In this document: one piece after another, positions 11,720 to 23,460 of the stretch
Layout: each line of letters begins with the position of its first letter
Numbering within the stretch: the stretch's first letter is position 1
Origin: Jacaranda mimosifolia
Lineage: Eukaryota; Streptophyta; Magnoliopsida; Lamiales; Bignoniaceae
Direction of reading: 5' to 3'
DNA: 64,000 nucleotides
Assembly (NCBI GenBank): GCA_018894105.1
Contig: CM032129.1
Coordinates: forward strand, 16,866,968 to 16,930,967
Position numbers and translations under genes: made by a program
The notes under the pieces: generated by a model
What the model saw: only the letters and a program-made list of their open reading frames with translations
Databases searched by the model: none
Told to the model about the DNA's origin: nothing

Positions 11720-11830
11720 AAAATGAGAATATATGAAATAATGAGAAATGAGAAACAATGATAAATTTATATATATGTATAAAATGATAAATATATGAAA
11801 TAATAGAAGAGAGAAATGAGAATAAAAAAA
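11205..11830. repeat. internal repeat of the CACTA filler, copy 2
   Basis: Same block order as 10235-10790, with expanded microsatellites: (CA)n at about 11221-11246 and (TG)n at about 11674-11717 where copy 1 has short AT runs. The GC palindrome of copy 1 is reduced to scattered remnants. Confidence 0.8.
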
Positions 11831-12597
11831 AAAGAAAAGAAAAGAAAAGAAAAGAATGAAAAAAAAAGAATAAATAAATAAAATATGATAATAAAAAATT
11901 ATTTAAATTGAATTGTATATATGTGAAATGATTAAGGGTAAATTGATCTTTTTATATTAAAATTACATTAAATGGGCAATAAATGTGGAGGGGAGGCGGT
12001 GTGTGTGGTTTTATAAAACATAAAGAAGTTGTTTTGTATGTATATATATATTTTTTCACATAAGGGTTTGACACTTATTTCACAAATCACATTAGGATAA
12101 ATTGCAACTAGCCCAATAAAATTATTGCCATTTCAATGGAGCCCTTAGTTTTCTTTTTTTTTTTTTTGCTAATGTAGTGTTTGGTTATATTGAAAAAATT
12201 ATATTTTTGGTCTCATTGGATGGGGAGTTTGCACTTTCGGTAATTAAGTTGGCACTTATAGGACCAAAACTCTAAATTTTTTAATACATTTGGAATATCA
12301 CCTCAACTTTCATTAGTATTCAGGCAAAACTGTTAAATTAAAAAAACTAATTACCCAACTGCTCAAATTTTTGACTTATTTATAAAAATTTCACAAAATT
12401 TGAATTGCCCAATCAACCTTCATTAAAAATATTTAAAAAAATAATAATAAAATTTTAAAATATATAACAAAATCCTCATAAAAAAATTTATATCTCAATA
12501 TAATATCATATAAATAAATATATATGTATAATATCAATATAAATATATATAAAATAAATATCATATAAATATATACATAAATATATATATATAATAC

Positions 12598-12672
12598 CCA
12601 CCCCCTTCTCCCCCAACCCCTCACCGCCGGCCATGGCTGGTTGGAAGATGCAGGGGTGGGTGGGGGTGGGGA
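12598..12672. other. paired C-run / G-run island (possible G-quadruplex on both strands)
   Basis: Within otherwise AT-rich DNA, C runs at 12598-12620 (CCCACCCCC, CCCCC, CCCC) are followed about 30 bases later by G runs at 12653-12671 (GGGGTGGGTGGGGGTGGGG). Each side satisfies a four-G-run pattern, on opposite strands, and the two sides are also partly complementary. Confidence 0.7.
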
Positions 12673-13055
12673 TGTGGAAGAAGGAAGGAAAAAAATAAAT
12701 ATATATATATATTTACTTATTTATTTATTGTTAATTAATAAATTTTAATTAAATTAACTTAAATTAAATTTTTTTTACTTATGTTATTTATTTTAAATCA
12801 TTACATTATTTTGTTCAAAATAATTAAAAATATTTATTTATTTAAAATTATTAAAATTATATTGTTAGAATAAAATTTTAGAATTTATTTTCATTTAAAT
12901 TATTTATTTTGATTAATAAATAAATTTAATTTTTTATTTATATACACACACACATCATGGTTTCACAAGATTCCAACTCTATATCTCCCACATTTTGACT
13001 TATTTAATTTTTATTAATTAATAAATTTAGTGAAATTAGTTTAAATTAGGGTTTG

Positions 13056-13290
13056 TTTGTTTGTTTATGAATTGGAGCATTTTGTCAAAATATTTTAGCA
13101 ATATGGTTTTTTGAAAGTAGGGTTGGAGAATGTGATGGTTATTTGTTTGTAATTTGGGTGGTAGGTGAAAAATGAATTGAGAGAAAATTATTTATCTATT
13201 TGTGTTTTAGAAGTGAACAAGATATTATATCAATAATTTTTTTATTGGGTTGATAGAGTGAAATAGACATTTTAAAATTACTAGTGTTAG
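13056..13290. repeat. fragment of the MITE family found at 34424
   Basis: GGGTTTGTTTGTTTG followed by GTTGGAGAATGTGATGGTTA, AGGTGAAAAATGAATT, GATATTATATCAATAA and ATTGGGTTGATAG matches in order the blocks of 34435-34660. It sits inside the CACTA element, so the repeat is dispersed in this genome. Confidence 0.75.
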
Positions 13291-15235
13291 TATGATATTT
13301 TTAGATCTTATTTTTATTTTTAAATTATTTATTTTAGTTAATAAATATTTTTTTATATTTAATAAATATATTTAACTTAATATAAATAAATTATTTTAGA
13401 TATGACTATTTTTTAATATTATTGAGATGTAATTTAAAAATAAAATTATATTTAATTAAGAGATGGATTTGATTTTTATTTTTATTTTATAATTAATAAA
13501 TATGTTTAATTAAATTTGATTAAATTACTTTACATATGTTAATGATTTTAAATTTTTATTTTTTTAATCCAACTTTAATTAAAAGATTATTTAGTATTTA
13601 AAAAAATTATTAATAAAATTATTTAAATTTATTCTGAGTAATTTAAATAATATTAACGTTAAACCCCCATGTTAAAGTTACAAATAAGTCCAAGGGTATT
13701 TTTGTCTTAAAGATAATCAAAACAGCTTTTGAAGGATATTTTTGAATTTTAATATAAATTTTCAACCAACGTTTACAAATTTGTTAAGGATGCTAACAGG
13801 TCTTCAAATATTTAATTAAATATATGGGGATAAAAAATAATTTTATTAAACTTATAACTATATTGCTAAGTTTATATTATAATGTCATGAGTATTTCAAA
13901 ATAATTTCAAATTTTCCAACTATATTAAAGTTATACAAGTTGATCAATTTTAAAACAATTTGCATTAATTAAGTATAGAAAATTTTCAATAAATGCATGT
14001 TCAAATTGTCCATATCAATTTATTATTAGTACAGAATATTTTAATTTTTAAAATGAAATTAATTACATGTAAAGACTAAAGTTTTTAGAATTTATAAACA
14101 ATTTTTCTAAAATCTTTTTGTTCAAAAACAATGTCCTAATAAATAATAACAAAAAATAGAATTAAATTTTTAACCTCCATAATAATACATCATAATTCAT
14201 CTTATAATATAAGATAAAATAAATAATTTTTGTACATACTATTTATACACAAAATGGAGGGAGGAGCAAAAATTTGGAGGGAACAAAAAAATAATAAGGG
14301 AATTCATTTTTGGAGGGAAACTTATTTTTTGAAGGAAATATAATATGTAGACCAACTAACTCTTAAGAACGATTTGTTCAGGTCTATGAAAGTTAATAAT
14401 CATTATATTTAATAATATACTTTAAGTTAATACTTTTTTTACACTATATTAAACCACATAAGTTATCTTCATTTTAGAAATTTATAACGTAAAACATACA
14501 CACAATTAACATATAGATATCTATAAGTTATAAAAATCTTTAATTGGTCAATACAACGATTAAAATACGAAATATAAAATTAACAGGCCTAACTTCATGG
14601 ACCGTTTTCTTTTCATTAAGTATTATGGTAAACTAGATTTCTTTATTTTCTTTTGTTATTCAAGTATGTAACATTTAACTATTTATTTTAAGGAGTTTTT
14701 AGAATTTTTCTAAATAAATATTGTAATAAATTATAATAAAAAATTAAATTATTAAGCACCAAAATTTATAAGTCCAAATTATATGTTATTTAACTATTTT
14801 AACTATAATAGAAAATCATTTAATAATTTAAAAAATTATATGTCAATTCATCATATAATCTAAGATAAAGGAAGTTAATTTTGCTATAGATTATTATACA
14901 AAAAAAATGGATGAGCTAAAATTTAGAGGAATCCAAAAAATGAAGAGAATTCATTATTGTTAGAGGGAATCAATTTTTTGGAAGAAATCAAGTTAAATTA
15001 TTATGTCAAACTAAGAATAAAAACAATTGTTAATATTTTTTATGGGCCAAATTTTGGAGGGAATACAAAGTTGGAGGGAACAAAATTGCATTGCCATCCA
15101 AATTCATTAAATAAATTTATAAATATGTATAAAATAAGAATATATGAAATAATGAGAAATGAGAAATAATGATAAATTTATATATGTATAAAATGAGAAA
15201 TATATGATGAATCTTCTTTAAATTTTATTGAAATT

Positions 15236-15242
<7 letters not shown>

Positions 15243-15275
<33 letters not shown>

Positions 15276-15277
15276 TA
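15243..15277. repeat. (TG)n microsatellite
   Basis: About 15 TG dinucleotides between AT runs, in the same relative position as the longer TG run at 11674-11717. Confidence 0.95.
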
Positions 15278-15700
15278 TATATATACTATATATGCATATA
15301 AGTATGAATAAAAAATTATATTATATATATGTTTTTATAAATATTAAATATTATTTAATTTGGAATGAATAAATAAAAAAATAGATAAAATAAAAGTAAT
15401 TTAAATTTTATTGATAAATTTATATATATGTATATTATATATGTGTGAATAAGTATAAATAGAAAAAATAAGTATACATGTATGAATAATTAGAAAGAAA
15501 AAAGATAAAAATAAAAATTATTTAAAATTTTATAGATAAATTTATATATATATATATATGTATAAAATGAGAATATATGAAATAATGAGAAACAATGATA
15601 AATTTATACATATATGTATAAAATGAGAAATATATGAAATAATGGAAGAAGAGAGAAATTAGAATAAAAAGAAAAGAAAAGAATGAAGAAAAAAGAAAAG
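15270..15700. repeat. internal repeat of the CACTA filler, copy 3 (partial)
   Basis: Matches the second half of copies 1 and 2: ATTTAATTTGGAATGAATAA, AAGTATACATGTATGAATAA, TATAGATAAATTTATATATA and the GAAAAGAAAAGAA tail. It lies 4 kb downstream in the same orientation. Confidence 0.8.
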
Positions 15701-15743
15701 AAATGAGAAATATATGAAGTGTTGGAGGGGAAGGGTAGGGATT

Positions 15744-15774
<31 letters not shown>

Positions 15775-15805
15775 TTATTATTATTATTGTTGTTGTTGTT
15801 CTTAT
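15744..15805. repeat. (TTC)n-(TTA)n-(TTG)n trinucleotide tract
   Basis: About ten TTC units pass directly into TTA and TTG units. Confidence 0.95.
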
Positions 15806-15817
15806 TATTATTTTGTT

Positions 15818-16176
15818 ATATTTGAATTAATAAATAAAATATATTTATATTTAATAGAATTATTTTAGATGTATTTATCATTTTAATGTTATTATGTAAT
15901 TCTAAATTATATAGATAATAGGATAGCCTTAAATTTTTATTGTTTAATTTTTATTTCATTTTTAACTTAACAAATAAAGTCAACAAAATTTATTTAAATG
16001 ATTAGATATTTTACTATTTTAACATTATTAAATATTTTAACTTAATATTATTAAAATTATATGGCCTAAAGTTATAAGTTAGATTTTTAAAAATATTTAA
16101 ATGATAAATTCGTATGAAATAAAATTGAATAAATTTGAAGGATATTTGATTTTTTAAATTCTAATGTTTAGAATAT
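15818..16176. repeat. direct repeat, unit 1 (period 444)
   Basis: ATATTTGAATTAATAAATAA and the following roughly 355 bases recur at 16262-16612 with few differences, including the blocks TTTTAACTTAATATTATT and ATGGCCTAAAGT. Internal segmental duplication of the CACTA filler. Confidence 0.85.
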
Positions 16177-16261
16177 TTTTGATTTTAATATTATTATGTA
16201 ATTTATAATTATATAGTTAGGATGACAGACTTAAAATTTTATTGTTTAAGTTTTTTTTGTC

Positions 16262-16612
16262 ATATTTGAATTAATAAATAAAATATATTTATATTCAACA
16301 GAATTATTTTAGATGTATTTATCATTTTAATATTCTTATGTAATTTTGAATTATATAGATAATAGGATAGAATTAAATGTTTATTGTTTGATTTTTATTT
16401 CATTTTTAACTTAATAAATAAAGTCAACAAAATTTATTTAAATTTTTAGATATTTTACTATTTTAACATTGTTAGATATTTTAACTTAATATTATTAAAA
16501 TTATATGGCCTAAAGTGATAAATTAGATTTAAAAAAGAAATTAGATGGTAAATTCGTAGAAAATAAAGTTTTATAAATTTGAAGGATGTTTGATATTTTA
16601 AATTCTAATGTG
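16262..16612. repeat. direct repeat, unit 2 (period 444)
   Basis: Second copy of 15818-16176, same orientation, offset 444 bases at its start. Small deletions account for the slightly shorter length. Confidence 0.85.
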
Positions 16613-17299
16613 CAAGTTTTAAATTTTTTTTAGGACTCAATTCATTTAATTTGATAATTTAGCAAGTGGGATACATGTTTATGTGTGTTTATACATGTGA
16701 ATATATATATATATATATAAATATATATAAGTATATAAATATTTTTCAAGATTTATCTTTTTTTTTATCTTTTTTTTTATCTTTTTACTTTTTTCAATTT
16801 TTATGTACCTATTTTTAATTTTTTGTGCAAATATCCTTTTTTTTTATCTAGCAAAATACACGGCAAGAAGGGGTTACCACACCACATGCCACGTAGGAGA
16901 GAGGATGTGACGGGCGCCATGTGGATCGTCTCTGCTGTAGATGAATTCGAGCTAGATTTATCCTCAAATTGCCAAAATTCAAAAGTTAGTATACCAAAAA
17001 CATAAAGTCAAAATTTGCCAGTAGGTTATAGTTACGGGACCAATTTTGCATTTTTCCTCTAAATGAAAACTCCCAATTCATTGAATAATTCACAAAAAAG
17101 TTATAAAGCCCAATATTTTAAAGAAATTGACCCAACTAATGGATTATTCACTTCAAATTTCTCCAAGCTCAATCTTTAAAATAAAACTCAGTCCAATAAT
17201 AATTCACTAAAAAATTGGTTAAGCCCAATTAACAAATTCTTTACATTATTGTGAAGTCCATTTCTTGAACAAAAGCCCAACCCACAAGTATTAGTAAAA

Positions 17300-17700
17300 A
17301 TTTAATTTAATATCCGTTTATAATTATTAACGAAAATCATTGTTACCGTATGTATACAATTGATATTTGGAGGGAAGCTAATTAAAATTTAGTAACTAAA
17401 AACTTTGTTACAATATATTTTATTTGTAAGAAATATTTTGTTGTTACAAAAGGTACCAAATTTTGTTACAAATATATCTTCTTATATGACAAAAATGCTA
17501 TATGTAACAAGATAACATTTTTTGTAACGAATAATTATTTAGTTACGAACATAAAAAATTTAAGGTAACAAATTTGAGTTAAAGGTAACAAGACTTTTAC
17601 TTTGTTACTAAAGAAAATGTTATTTGTAACAAAAAATCAATTTTGTTACAATAAATCTAACATATGTAACGAATTTTACCTTTGTTACCAATTTTTTTGT
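17300..17700. repeat. right subterminal repeats of the CACTA element
   Basis: Dense GTAACAAA, TTGTTAC and TTCGTTAC motifs in both orientations, mirroring the left subterminal zone. Confidence 0.75.
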
Positions 17701-17726
17701 TACGTGAAGTGCAAATTGTTGTAGTG

Positions 17727-17729
17727 ATT
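17727..17729. other. target site duplication ATT, right copy
   Basis: ATT follows the right CACTA terminus (GTAGTG at 17721-17726), matching 8940-8942. Confidence 0.9.
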
Positions 17730-18140
17730 CCTAATGTTCAATTCCACTTTATGACCTTATCTTTGGAAAATTCCTTTTTCGAATTGTCATACTACCTTGC
17801 ATAAGGATTTCTTGGACTTGATCATTATAGAATACATAAGACATTCACTTGCCCTTCACAAAGACAAGAAGTCGGATTCCATCTTGGATCATAGAAACCT
17901 CCATGTTAAGTAGCTCATGCCTAATCACTACCTAAACTACCGGCTAAGTGACCAAGGAGGAGTCAAAGCATGATGACCTAAACACAAGGTTATGATGGAT
18001 CCTCAGGTTAAAGGACTAATTATATACACTAGCGTAAGCTGGAGAATTTGCTACTATTGACTTGCCACTTCGGCTATCTAATGGATTCTCCAAACAGGCC
18101 TTTAGTGCCTTGTTCTCTAACAAGTACCCACTAACGTGCA
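17730..18140 (-). repeat. 5' LTR of the copia element, outer part after the CACTA insertion
   Basis: CCTAATGTTCAATTCCACTT and the following 400 bases match 1147-1556 of the 3' LTR in order, ending in the same CTAACGTGCA. Read on the minus strand this is the start of the 5' LTR, where the element's promoter should lie. Confidence 0.9.
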
Positions 18141-18498
18141 TCCATATCTCATATGCATAGTTATTGCAAGTTTATCTGAATCTTAGATGCACTGTCTCAT
18201 AAGATTCTATGACTTGGAAGATTAAAGATCATGATCGTGTAAGACTTATTCCATGATCACCACCCAGTACATGATCAAGTCTTGTAATCTTATGTGATCT
18301 AAGAGTTTTAACCAAATGTCAGTAAAGTAATAATGAGTATAAGATGAAGATGGTCATATAATGAATATCATTCAATCAAGATTGTCTTACAAGAAAATTG
18401 TTTACAAGACCAATCTAATTGGCTTATGGGGCACTATTTACAAGAAAATTGTTTACAAGATCAATCTAATTGGCTTATGGGGCACTATTCCAACAATC
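18141..18498 (-). mobile_element. older copia LTR fragment
   Basis: On the minus strand the sequence starts TGTTGGAATAGTGCCCC at 18498, a start I recognise from plant copia LTRs. It runs down to the insertion site of the minus-strand copia element at 18140/18141. It contains two tandem copies of a 51-base unit, ending GGCTTATGGGGCACTAT, at 18387-18488. No internal region of this element is visible here. Confidence 0.5.
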
Positions 18499-19000
18499 CA
18501 CCCTTGGCAATTTGTTAGAGTTTGAAAGTATAAACCTTTCTGTAATTTCTTAACTTTAATTTTATGCTATCAACTAAAGGTTTTTAGTTTTTCAACAATT
18601 AAGATGATATAAAAAAGTCATTCTCAAAATCTTAAGCAAATTTCTTAATTATAGGATACATAATGTATTATTGATATAGTTGCAAAATTCACAAGTAAAA
18701 AGTTAAAATAGCCAGTAATATCGATCTTTATATTTTGTGTATTTATTAGCATATTTTTTAATATTTATGTCACATACCTTTATTTACTCATTTTTATTTA
18801 ATAAGAATTTAAATATTTTATATTTACATAATATTTGGAAGGAATAATGTTTGATCAATAAACTTCTATTGAAACTAAGAATTGTCTTAAATTATTTTAC
18901 ATTTTGTGTCTAGTCAGATATTGGTGTATTACTGATGCTACTTAGAAGTAGAGCAACGTTCTTTCTAGAAAACTATAGAGTATCGGTTAGTGTTCTCAGG
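18499..19000. other. AT-rich sequence with nothing recognised
   Basis: No coding domain, terminal repeat or RNA gene is visible. Probably old intergenic DNA or the outer part of the following LTR. Confidence 0.5.
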
Positions 19001-19977
19001 TATGCTACAAATTCTGCTCTTCTCAAGAGTTCTTCCACTCTAAGAAATTTTGCAAATAATTTACTATGTCCCTTTTCACTCTGTACTTATAGATTTTAGT
19101 CATGCTGGGCTTATGTCCATCAGGGTTTTTCTATCCTATTTATGGGCTATGCTTGTTCTTTCGGTTCCCTGGCCCTATTTACTTAGTTAATTAATTTTAG
19201 AGTTGGTTCATTATTCTTAGTAAAATTACCAAAATGTCCTTAAGTTCAATTTTAATCGTATCATGAAGGCTCCCATTATTGGTGGTGATATGGGTAAGCC
19301 CAACATACTAATAGGCCTTGGCATGGGTAAGCCCAACATACTTGATGAAGGACCAAAACCTGAAAATAGGCTCAATTTATGGAGCCCACGGCCTGACTCG
19401 ACCATAGGGGTCGAGTTCATCAACCTAGAGGCCAATATAAGCTAGGTAGGGACATTAATGATAGCCAACATCAGCTTTTTCCACCCATCTGCATTAAATG
19501 CACCTCAACTACTTGATTGTCTGCATTAATTGGTGTGACGACACATTACCTCCGCCATTAATGCTATTGCCTCCGTATTAATGGCAGTATAGACTCCTCC
19601 CTTCGGTCAGCTAACTATTTATAAAGGTTAGGCTTTAGTCAGAAAGACCCAAGTTGTCCCTATTTATGAAACAGTGTATGATACATATCAAGGAGAAATT
19701 CATCTTTTTGCCCCCAGGCAAACACTATAAATACCCTTTTGTCTGAGTACAGCAGTAAGCACAGATACATTCCTTAAATTGTTACTCTACCCAAATATCC
19801 TGAGGTCGACTTACTGACTTAATCTTTAGGGGGTCTTAGTCGAGGACCCTCTCGGCTAGCCTGACATTTGCTCATTAGCTGTAGGTTCCACCCAATATCC
19901 ACATAAACCATCTTTCTAGTCGGAGTATCATTCCGGTCAAAACTTAGAAACCTATCGCACTAAAAATAACATCATCA
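19000..19977 (+). repeat. 5' LTR (3' portion) of the Tat-type gypsy element
   Basis: The right end is set by the primer site at 19979. A TATA-like TATAAATA lies at 19726-19733, about 250 bases before the LTR end, placing promoter and transcription start in this LTR. A short internal duplication (ATGGGTAAGCCCAACATACT, starts 19289 and 19325) lies upstream. The left end cannot be fixed because no second LTR copy is present in the window. Confidence 0.6.
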
Positions 19978-19978
19978 T

Positions 19979-19996
19979 TTGGCGTCGTATGTCGGA
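19979..19996 (+). other. primer binding site of the Tat-type element
   Basis: TTGGCGTCGTATGTCGGA resembles the TTGGCGCCGTCTGTGGGA block that follows the 5' LTR in plant Tat/Retand elements, with a few changes. Confidence 0.7.
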
Positions 19997-20016
19997 AACA
20001 GAACACACAGCTGAAA

Positions 20017-21430
20017 ATGGTCAACACCAGGCGAGCCACTTTCGAGAGGTAGAGTGACCATCATTTATCTCCACCACCACCGCAAGATCAGCCAGATCAG
20101 CGAGCAGGAGGTCCTAGTTCTCAACATGACCAGGTAGTTACACTGACCATCCCTCAACTTATGCAAATGATCAATAGCCAGATTTCTGCCCAACTTTGGG
20201 CACAACTATCTGCTGCTTTACAGAGGCACAACAACCAACCTATGGCCGCCACAAATGCCACACCCCATCTCTCGCGCCATGAGGAGTGACCCCCAAGGGA
20301 GGACATGATCGGGAATAAAAATCACCCCCACCCCAGTAGACGAGACCTAAGTCCAGGGCATAATTCTCCCCGTGATGAACAGCACTACTACCTATGTGAA
20401 GAGGTGGACGATTTAGTAGACCATTAAGCTCGACCCACTCGAGCCCAGAAGTGCAAGTAGCTCAAGCGCCACAAACCACACCTTAGTCGAGATATGTCCA
20501 AAGCTGATATAGACGAATGGGAAGAAGTCTCACACTAGGTTCAGCAACTCAAGAAAAGACTGGAGGAAATCTCAAGGAGAAATGTAGAGCAGATGCAATT
20601 TGATAATGCTCTAAGAATTTGACAGGAGCGAGAATCTTCTTTTATTCAGGAAATTATTGATGAGCGCATAGTCGTTGATGCGAAAATCCCCGCAGGACTA
20701 CTCTATATGATGGATCCACCGACCCTTATGAACACCTTTTACAATTTGAACATATGATGCAGTTACATGGCCATAGTGACCACATACATGCAAAAATATT
20801 AGTCACCACATTTCAGGGGATAGCTTTGGAATGGTTCGTCAAACTGGAGCCTACATCTATATTCTCTTATGAGGAGCTCTGCGAAAAATTCGTACACCAG
20901 TTCGCTAGTAGGAGAAAAGCAAAACCACCACACACTCATCTCCATACTGTAAAGTACAAGGAGGGTGAATCTTTAAGATATTTCTTCTCTAGATTCAATA
21001 CTTAGGTTCTAAAAATTGATAACCCTTGAATTGACTTCTTGATTGATGTCCTGTTTTTGGGTTTGAGGCATAAGGAATGTGCTAATGCTCTAGTCAGGGA
21101 GCGACCGCGTACAATGGAGGAACTCTTCGACCTGGCAAAGAGGTATATGATGCAAGAGGTGAATAAGATGAAATTCGGTAGAGGAGAATCTGACAAAAAG
21201 AAGGGCAAGGAGAGAGCATTTTCATAATTACGCACCATTGAATACTCCTAGGAAAGAAGTGCTTTTTGCTATACAAAATGACAACCTTCTAAAAAGACCA
21301 AGAAAACTGAAAGAAACTAAGGCTATGAAAAAGTCTAAAAAATATTGTCATTTTCATTGGCAAAAGAGGCATGACACAGAGGATTGTTTCGATCTCCAGG
21401 ATGAAATTAAGTGCCTCATTAGATAAAGCC
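20017..21430 (+). pseudogene. Tat-lineage gypsy gag, broken by stops
   Basis: The ATG at 20017, 20 bases past the primer site, opens MVNTRRATFER, a common start for this gag family, and meets a stop at once (TAG at 20050). The retrotransposon gag core lies at about 20700-21005, with EHMMQLHGHSD, ALEWFVKLEP and GESLRYFFSRF. It continues at 21039-21227 (RTMEELFDLAKRYM) after a stop at 21003. A Cys/His motif follows at 21343-21423, CHFHWQKRHDTEDC, which replaces the usual zinc knuckle in Tat elements. Gag would build the particle. At least three stops or shifts disable it. Confidence 0.88.
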
Positions 21431-21569
21431 TCCTCAAAAAATACATTGACCAAAAAGCCCTTAAACTGACCAGACACCCCATAGAGAACGGTCGGTCAGC
21501 CCATTAAGGGAAGACAAGGGAAAGCAGAAGGTAGAGGAAGATCGTCCCCCCTTTCGAGGCGTGATTGAC

Positions 21570-22110
21570 ACCATTATAGGAGGACCAACATGGGGGACTC
21601 CAAGTCAGGAAGAAAGCAGATCCAAAGACATCTTGACTCCAGCAGGTCGACGCAGACTAGGCCAATCTACCAGCTTTCCACAAGTATTAAACCCATATCT
21701 TTTTCAGACTCCAACCTTTCTTATTTAGGGGGTCAAGGTGTAGAGAGCAACTTAGACTACCCATTGATGGTTTCTATAGAAATTGCAACTTTGAAGTCGA
21801 GAAAGTCTTAGTAGACAATGGGAGTTCCGCAAACATCATCTTTTTATCCACACTGGATGTAATGAAATTGGGAAAGCTGAGATTTGATCCTATCAGAACA
21901 ACCCTGGTCAGATTTAGGGGATCAGAGATTGTGCCAATTGGATCTATCAATTTGTCTACCTACTTTGGAGAAGCTCCCAAAATACGCACTCTTATGGTCA
22001 ACTTTCCCATCATTGATGCACCCTTTGCCTACAGCATCATAATCGGACGGCCAGTGCTAAATGATTTTTGAGCAATTGTGTCTACTTATCACATGAAAGT
22101 TAAATTCCCA
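21570..22110 (+). pseudogene. Tat-lineage aspartic protease
   Basis: The core motif VDNGSSANII at 21811-21840 corresponds to the Asp-Thr/Ser-Gly active-site loop, here Asp-Asn-Gly. Downstream come a TTLVRFRGSE-like flap region and AYSIIIGRPVLNDF at 22029-22071, the typical protease end, and then TYHMKVKFPT. The frame is interrupted at 21811 and at 22069 (TGA). It would process the polyprotein; this copy is inactive. Confidence 0.85.
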
Positions 22111-22389
22111 ACTGCAGCTAGAACCGGCGAGTTGTTATGTAATATAAAAGAGGCTTGGTGTTGTTATACTATTTCAGTCGAAGCTAATGCCCAGAAAGCT
22201 CGACCCAAACTGAAACCCTCAAGGGACATCCCTATAATGGAACCTGAGGAGGGACAGACCAACAAGAAGAGGAAAAGAAAAGATACTTGGGTTAAGCCCA
22301 CTAAAGGATTCAAGATAGTTGAACTAGACCTCAGTAACCTAGACAAGACAATGAGGATAGGAACAAGCCTGGAGCATAATATGGAATAC

Positions 22390-23460
22390 ATGCTCATCGA
22401 TTTCCTCTACAAAAATATTGATGTCTTCGCTTGGAGAGAAACCGAACTCCAAGGAATCGACCCCTAGGTCATTGTCCATCACCTTAATATTGATCCATCT
22501 TTCAAACCGGTAAGGCAAAGGACAAGAACCTCCAATGTAAAAAAGACTCAGATCATCAAGAAAGAGGTCAACAAGTTGTTAGAGGCAGGCTACATAGTTG
22601 AAATACAATATCCTACTTGGTTGTGTAATGTAGTCCTGGTCCCCAAAAATGAGGGCAAATGGAGAATGTGTAACAATTTCACTGATCTTAATAAAGCATT
22701 CCCTAAAGACCCGTGTCCTCCACCTCGAACAGATTTGTTAGTAGACTCAACGGCAGAAAGTAACCTCCTGGGTATGATGAATGCTTCTTAGGGTTACTAC
22801 CAAATTTTCATAACACCCGAAGACAGAGATAAAACTTCTTTTGTGATCCCAAATGGTGTATATTGTTTTCTAGTCATGCCATTTGGATTAAAAAATGCTG
22901 GAGCAACATACCAAAGACTGGTCAACTTCATGTTCAAAAATGAAATAGATTGATCCATGGAAGTGTATATGGACGACATGATCGTTAAAACGGAGAAAAA
23001 ATCAGATCATTTAGTCAACTTGGATCATGCATTTTCCATCCTCAGAGCTTTTGGAATGAAACTCAACCTAAATAAATACACATTTAGAGTAGGAGGCGGA
23101 AATTTTTTGGGATACATGGTCAACCAGCGAGGTATTGAAGCTAATCCCCTGAAAATCCAGGCTATACAAGACATCTCGCTACCAGTGACAGTTCGAGATG
23201 TGCATAGACTAGTCAGAAGAATTATTGCTCTTGGTCGATTCATTGTTAGGCTAGCAGATAAAAGTTTGCCTTTCTTCCAGGTTCTTAGGAACACTAGAAA
23301 ATTTCACTGGATAGGGAGATATGAGCAGGCCTTGGTCGAGCTCAAGCAATACTTAACCGAGCCTCCACTGCTGGTGAATCTTACTATCGGCGAAGTATTG
23401 AGCTTGTACTTGGCAGTTTCTACAGCAGCAGTTAGTTCAGTCTTAGTGTCTACTTGACAG
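22390..23460 (+). pseudogene. Tat-lineage reverse transcriptase
   Basis: RT motifs are in order: LLEAGYIVEIQYPTWL, WRMCNNFTDLNKAFPKD, a catalytic block near 22740 (LLVDSTA), IPNGVYCFLVMPFGLKNAG, YMDDMIVK (YMDD active site, 22966-22989), NKYTFRVGGGNFLGY, and a linker to RNase H (FHWIGRYEQALVELK). Stops occur at 22789 (TAG), 22952 (TGA) and 23455 (TGA), all single changes from common codons. Otherwise the frame is largely continuous, so decay is moderate. RT before integrase is the Ty3/gypsy order. Confidence 0.92.

Larger units (their letters stand above)
8943..17726. mobile_element. CACTA (En/Spm-like) DNA transposon, non-autonomous, nested in the copia LTR
   Basis: The left end reads CACTAAAACAAATTACAC; the right end, reverse-complemented, reads CACTACAACAATTTGCAC, so the inverted termini match with few differences and both continue into a CGTAAC block. 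The flanks carry the 3-bp duplication ATT. Subterminal zones on both sides (8960-9410 and about 17300-17700) are dense in GTAACGAA / TTCGTTAC type repeats, presumed transposase-binding sites. Between them are 7.8 kb of AT-rich filler with internal duplications, microsatellites and a GC-rich island, but no transposase domain I can recognise in any frame. It would depend on a transposase supplied elsewhere. Confidence 0.92.
272..18140 (-). mobile_element. Ty1/copia retrotransposon (minus strand), interrupted and decayed
   Basis: Order read on the minus strand: 5' LTR (18140 down to 7384, interrupted by a CACTA element), initiator-tRNA-Met-type primer site (7381-7369), long leader, gag, protease/GAG-pre-integrase, integrase, RT with YVDD, RNase H, polypurine stretch, 3' LTR (1556 down to 272, then interrupted). 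Integrase before RT is the copia order. The two LTRs align over about 1.3 kb as direct repeats at roughly nine identities in ten by eye, so the insertion is not recent. LTR length without the CACTA insertion is about 1.97 kb. TCCAT at 18141-18145 is the candidate right target duplication; the left partner is outside the window. Confidence 0.9.
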
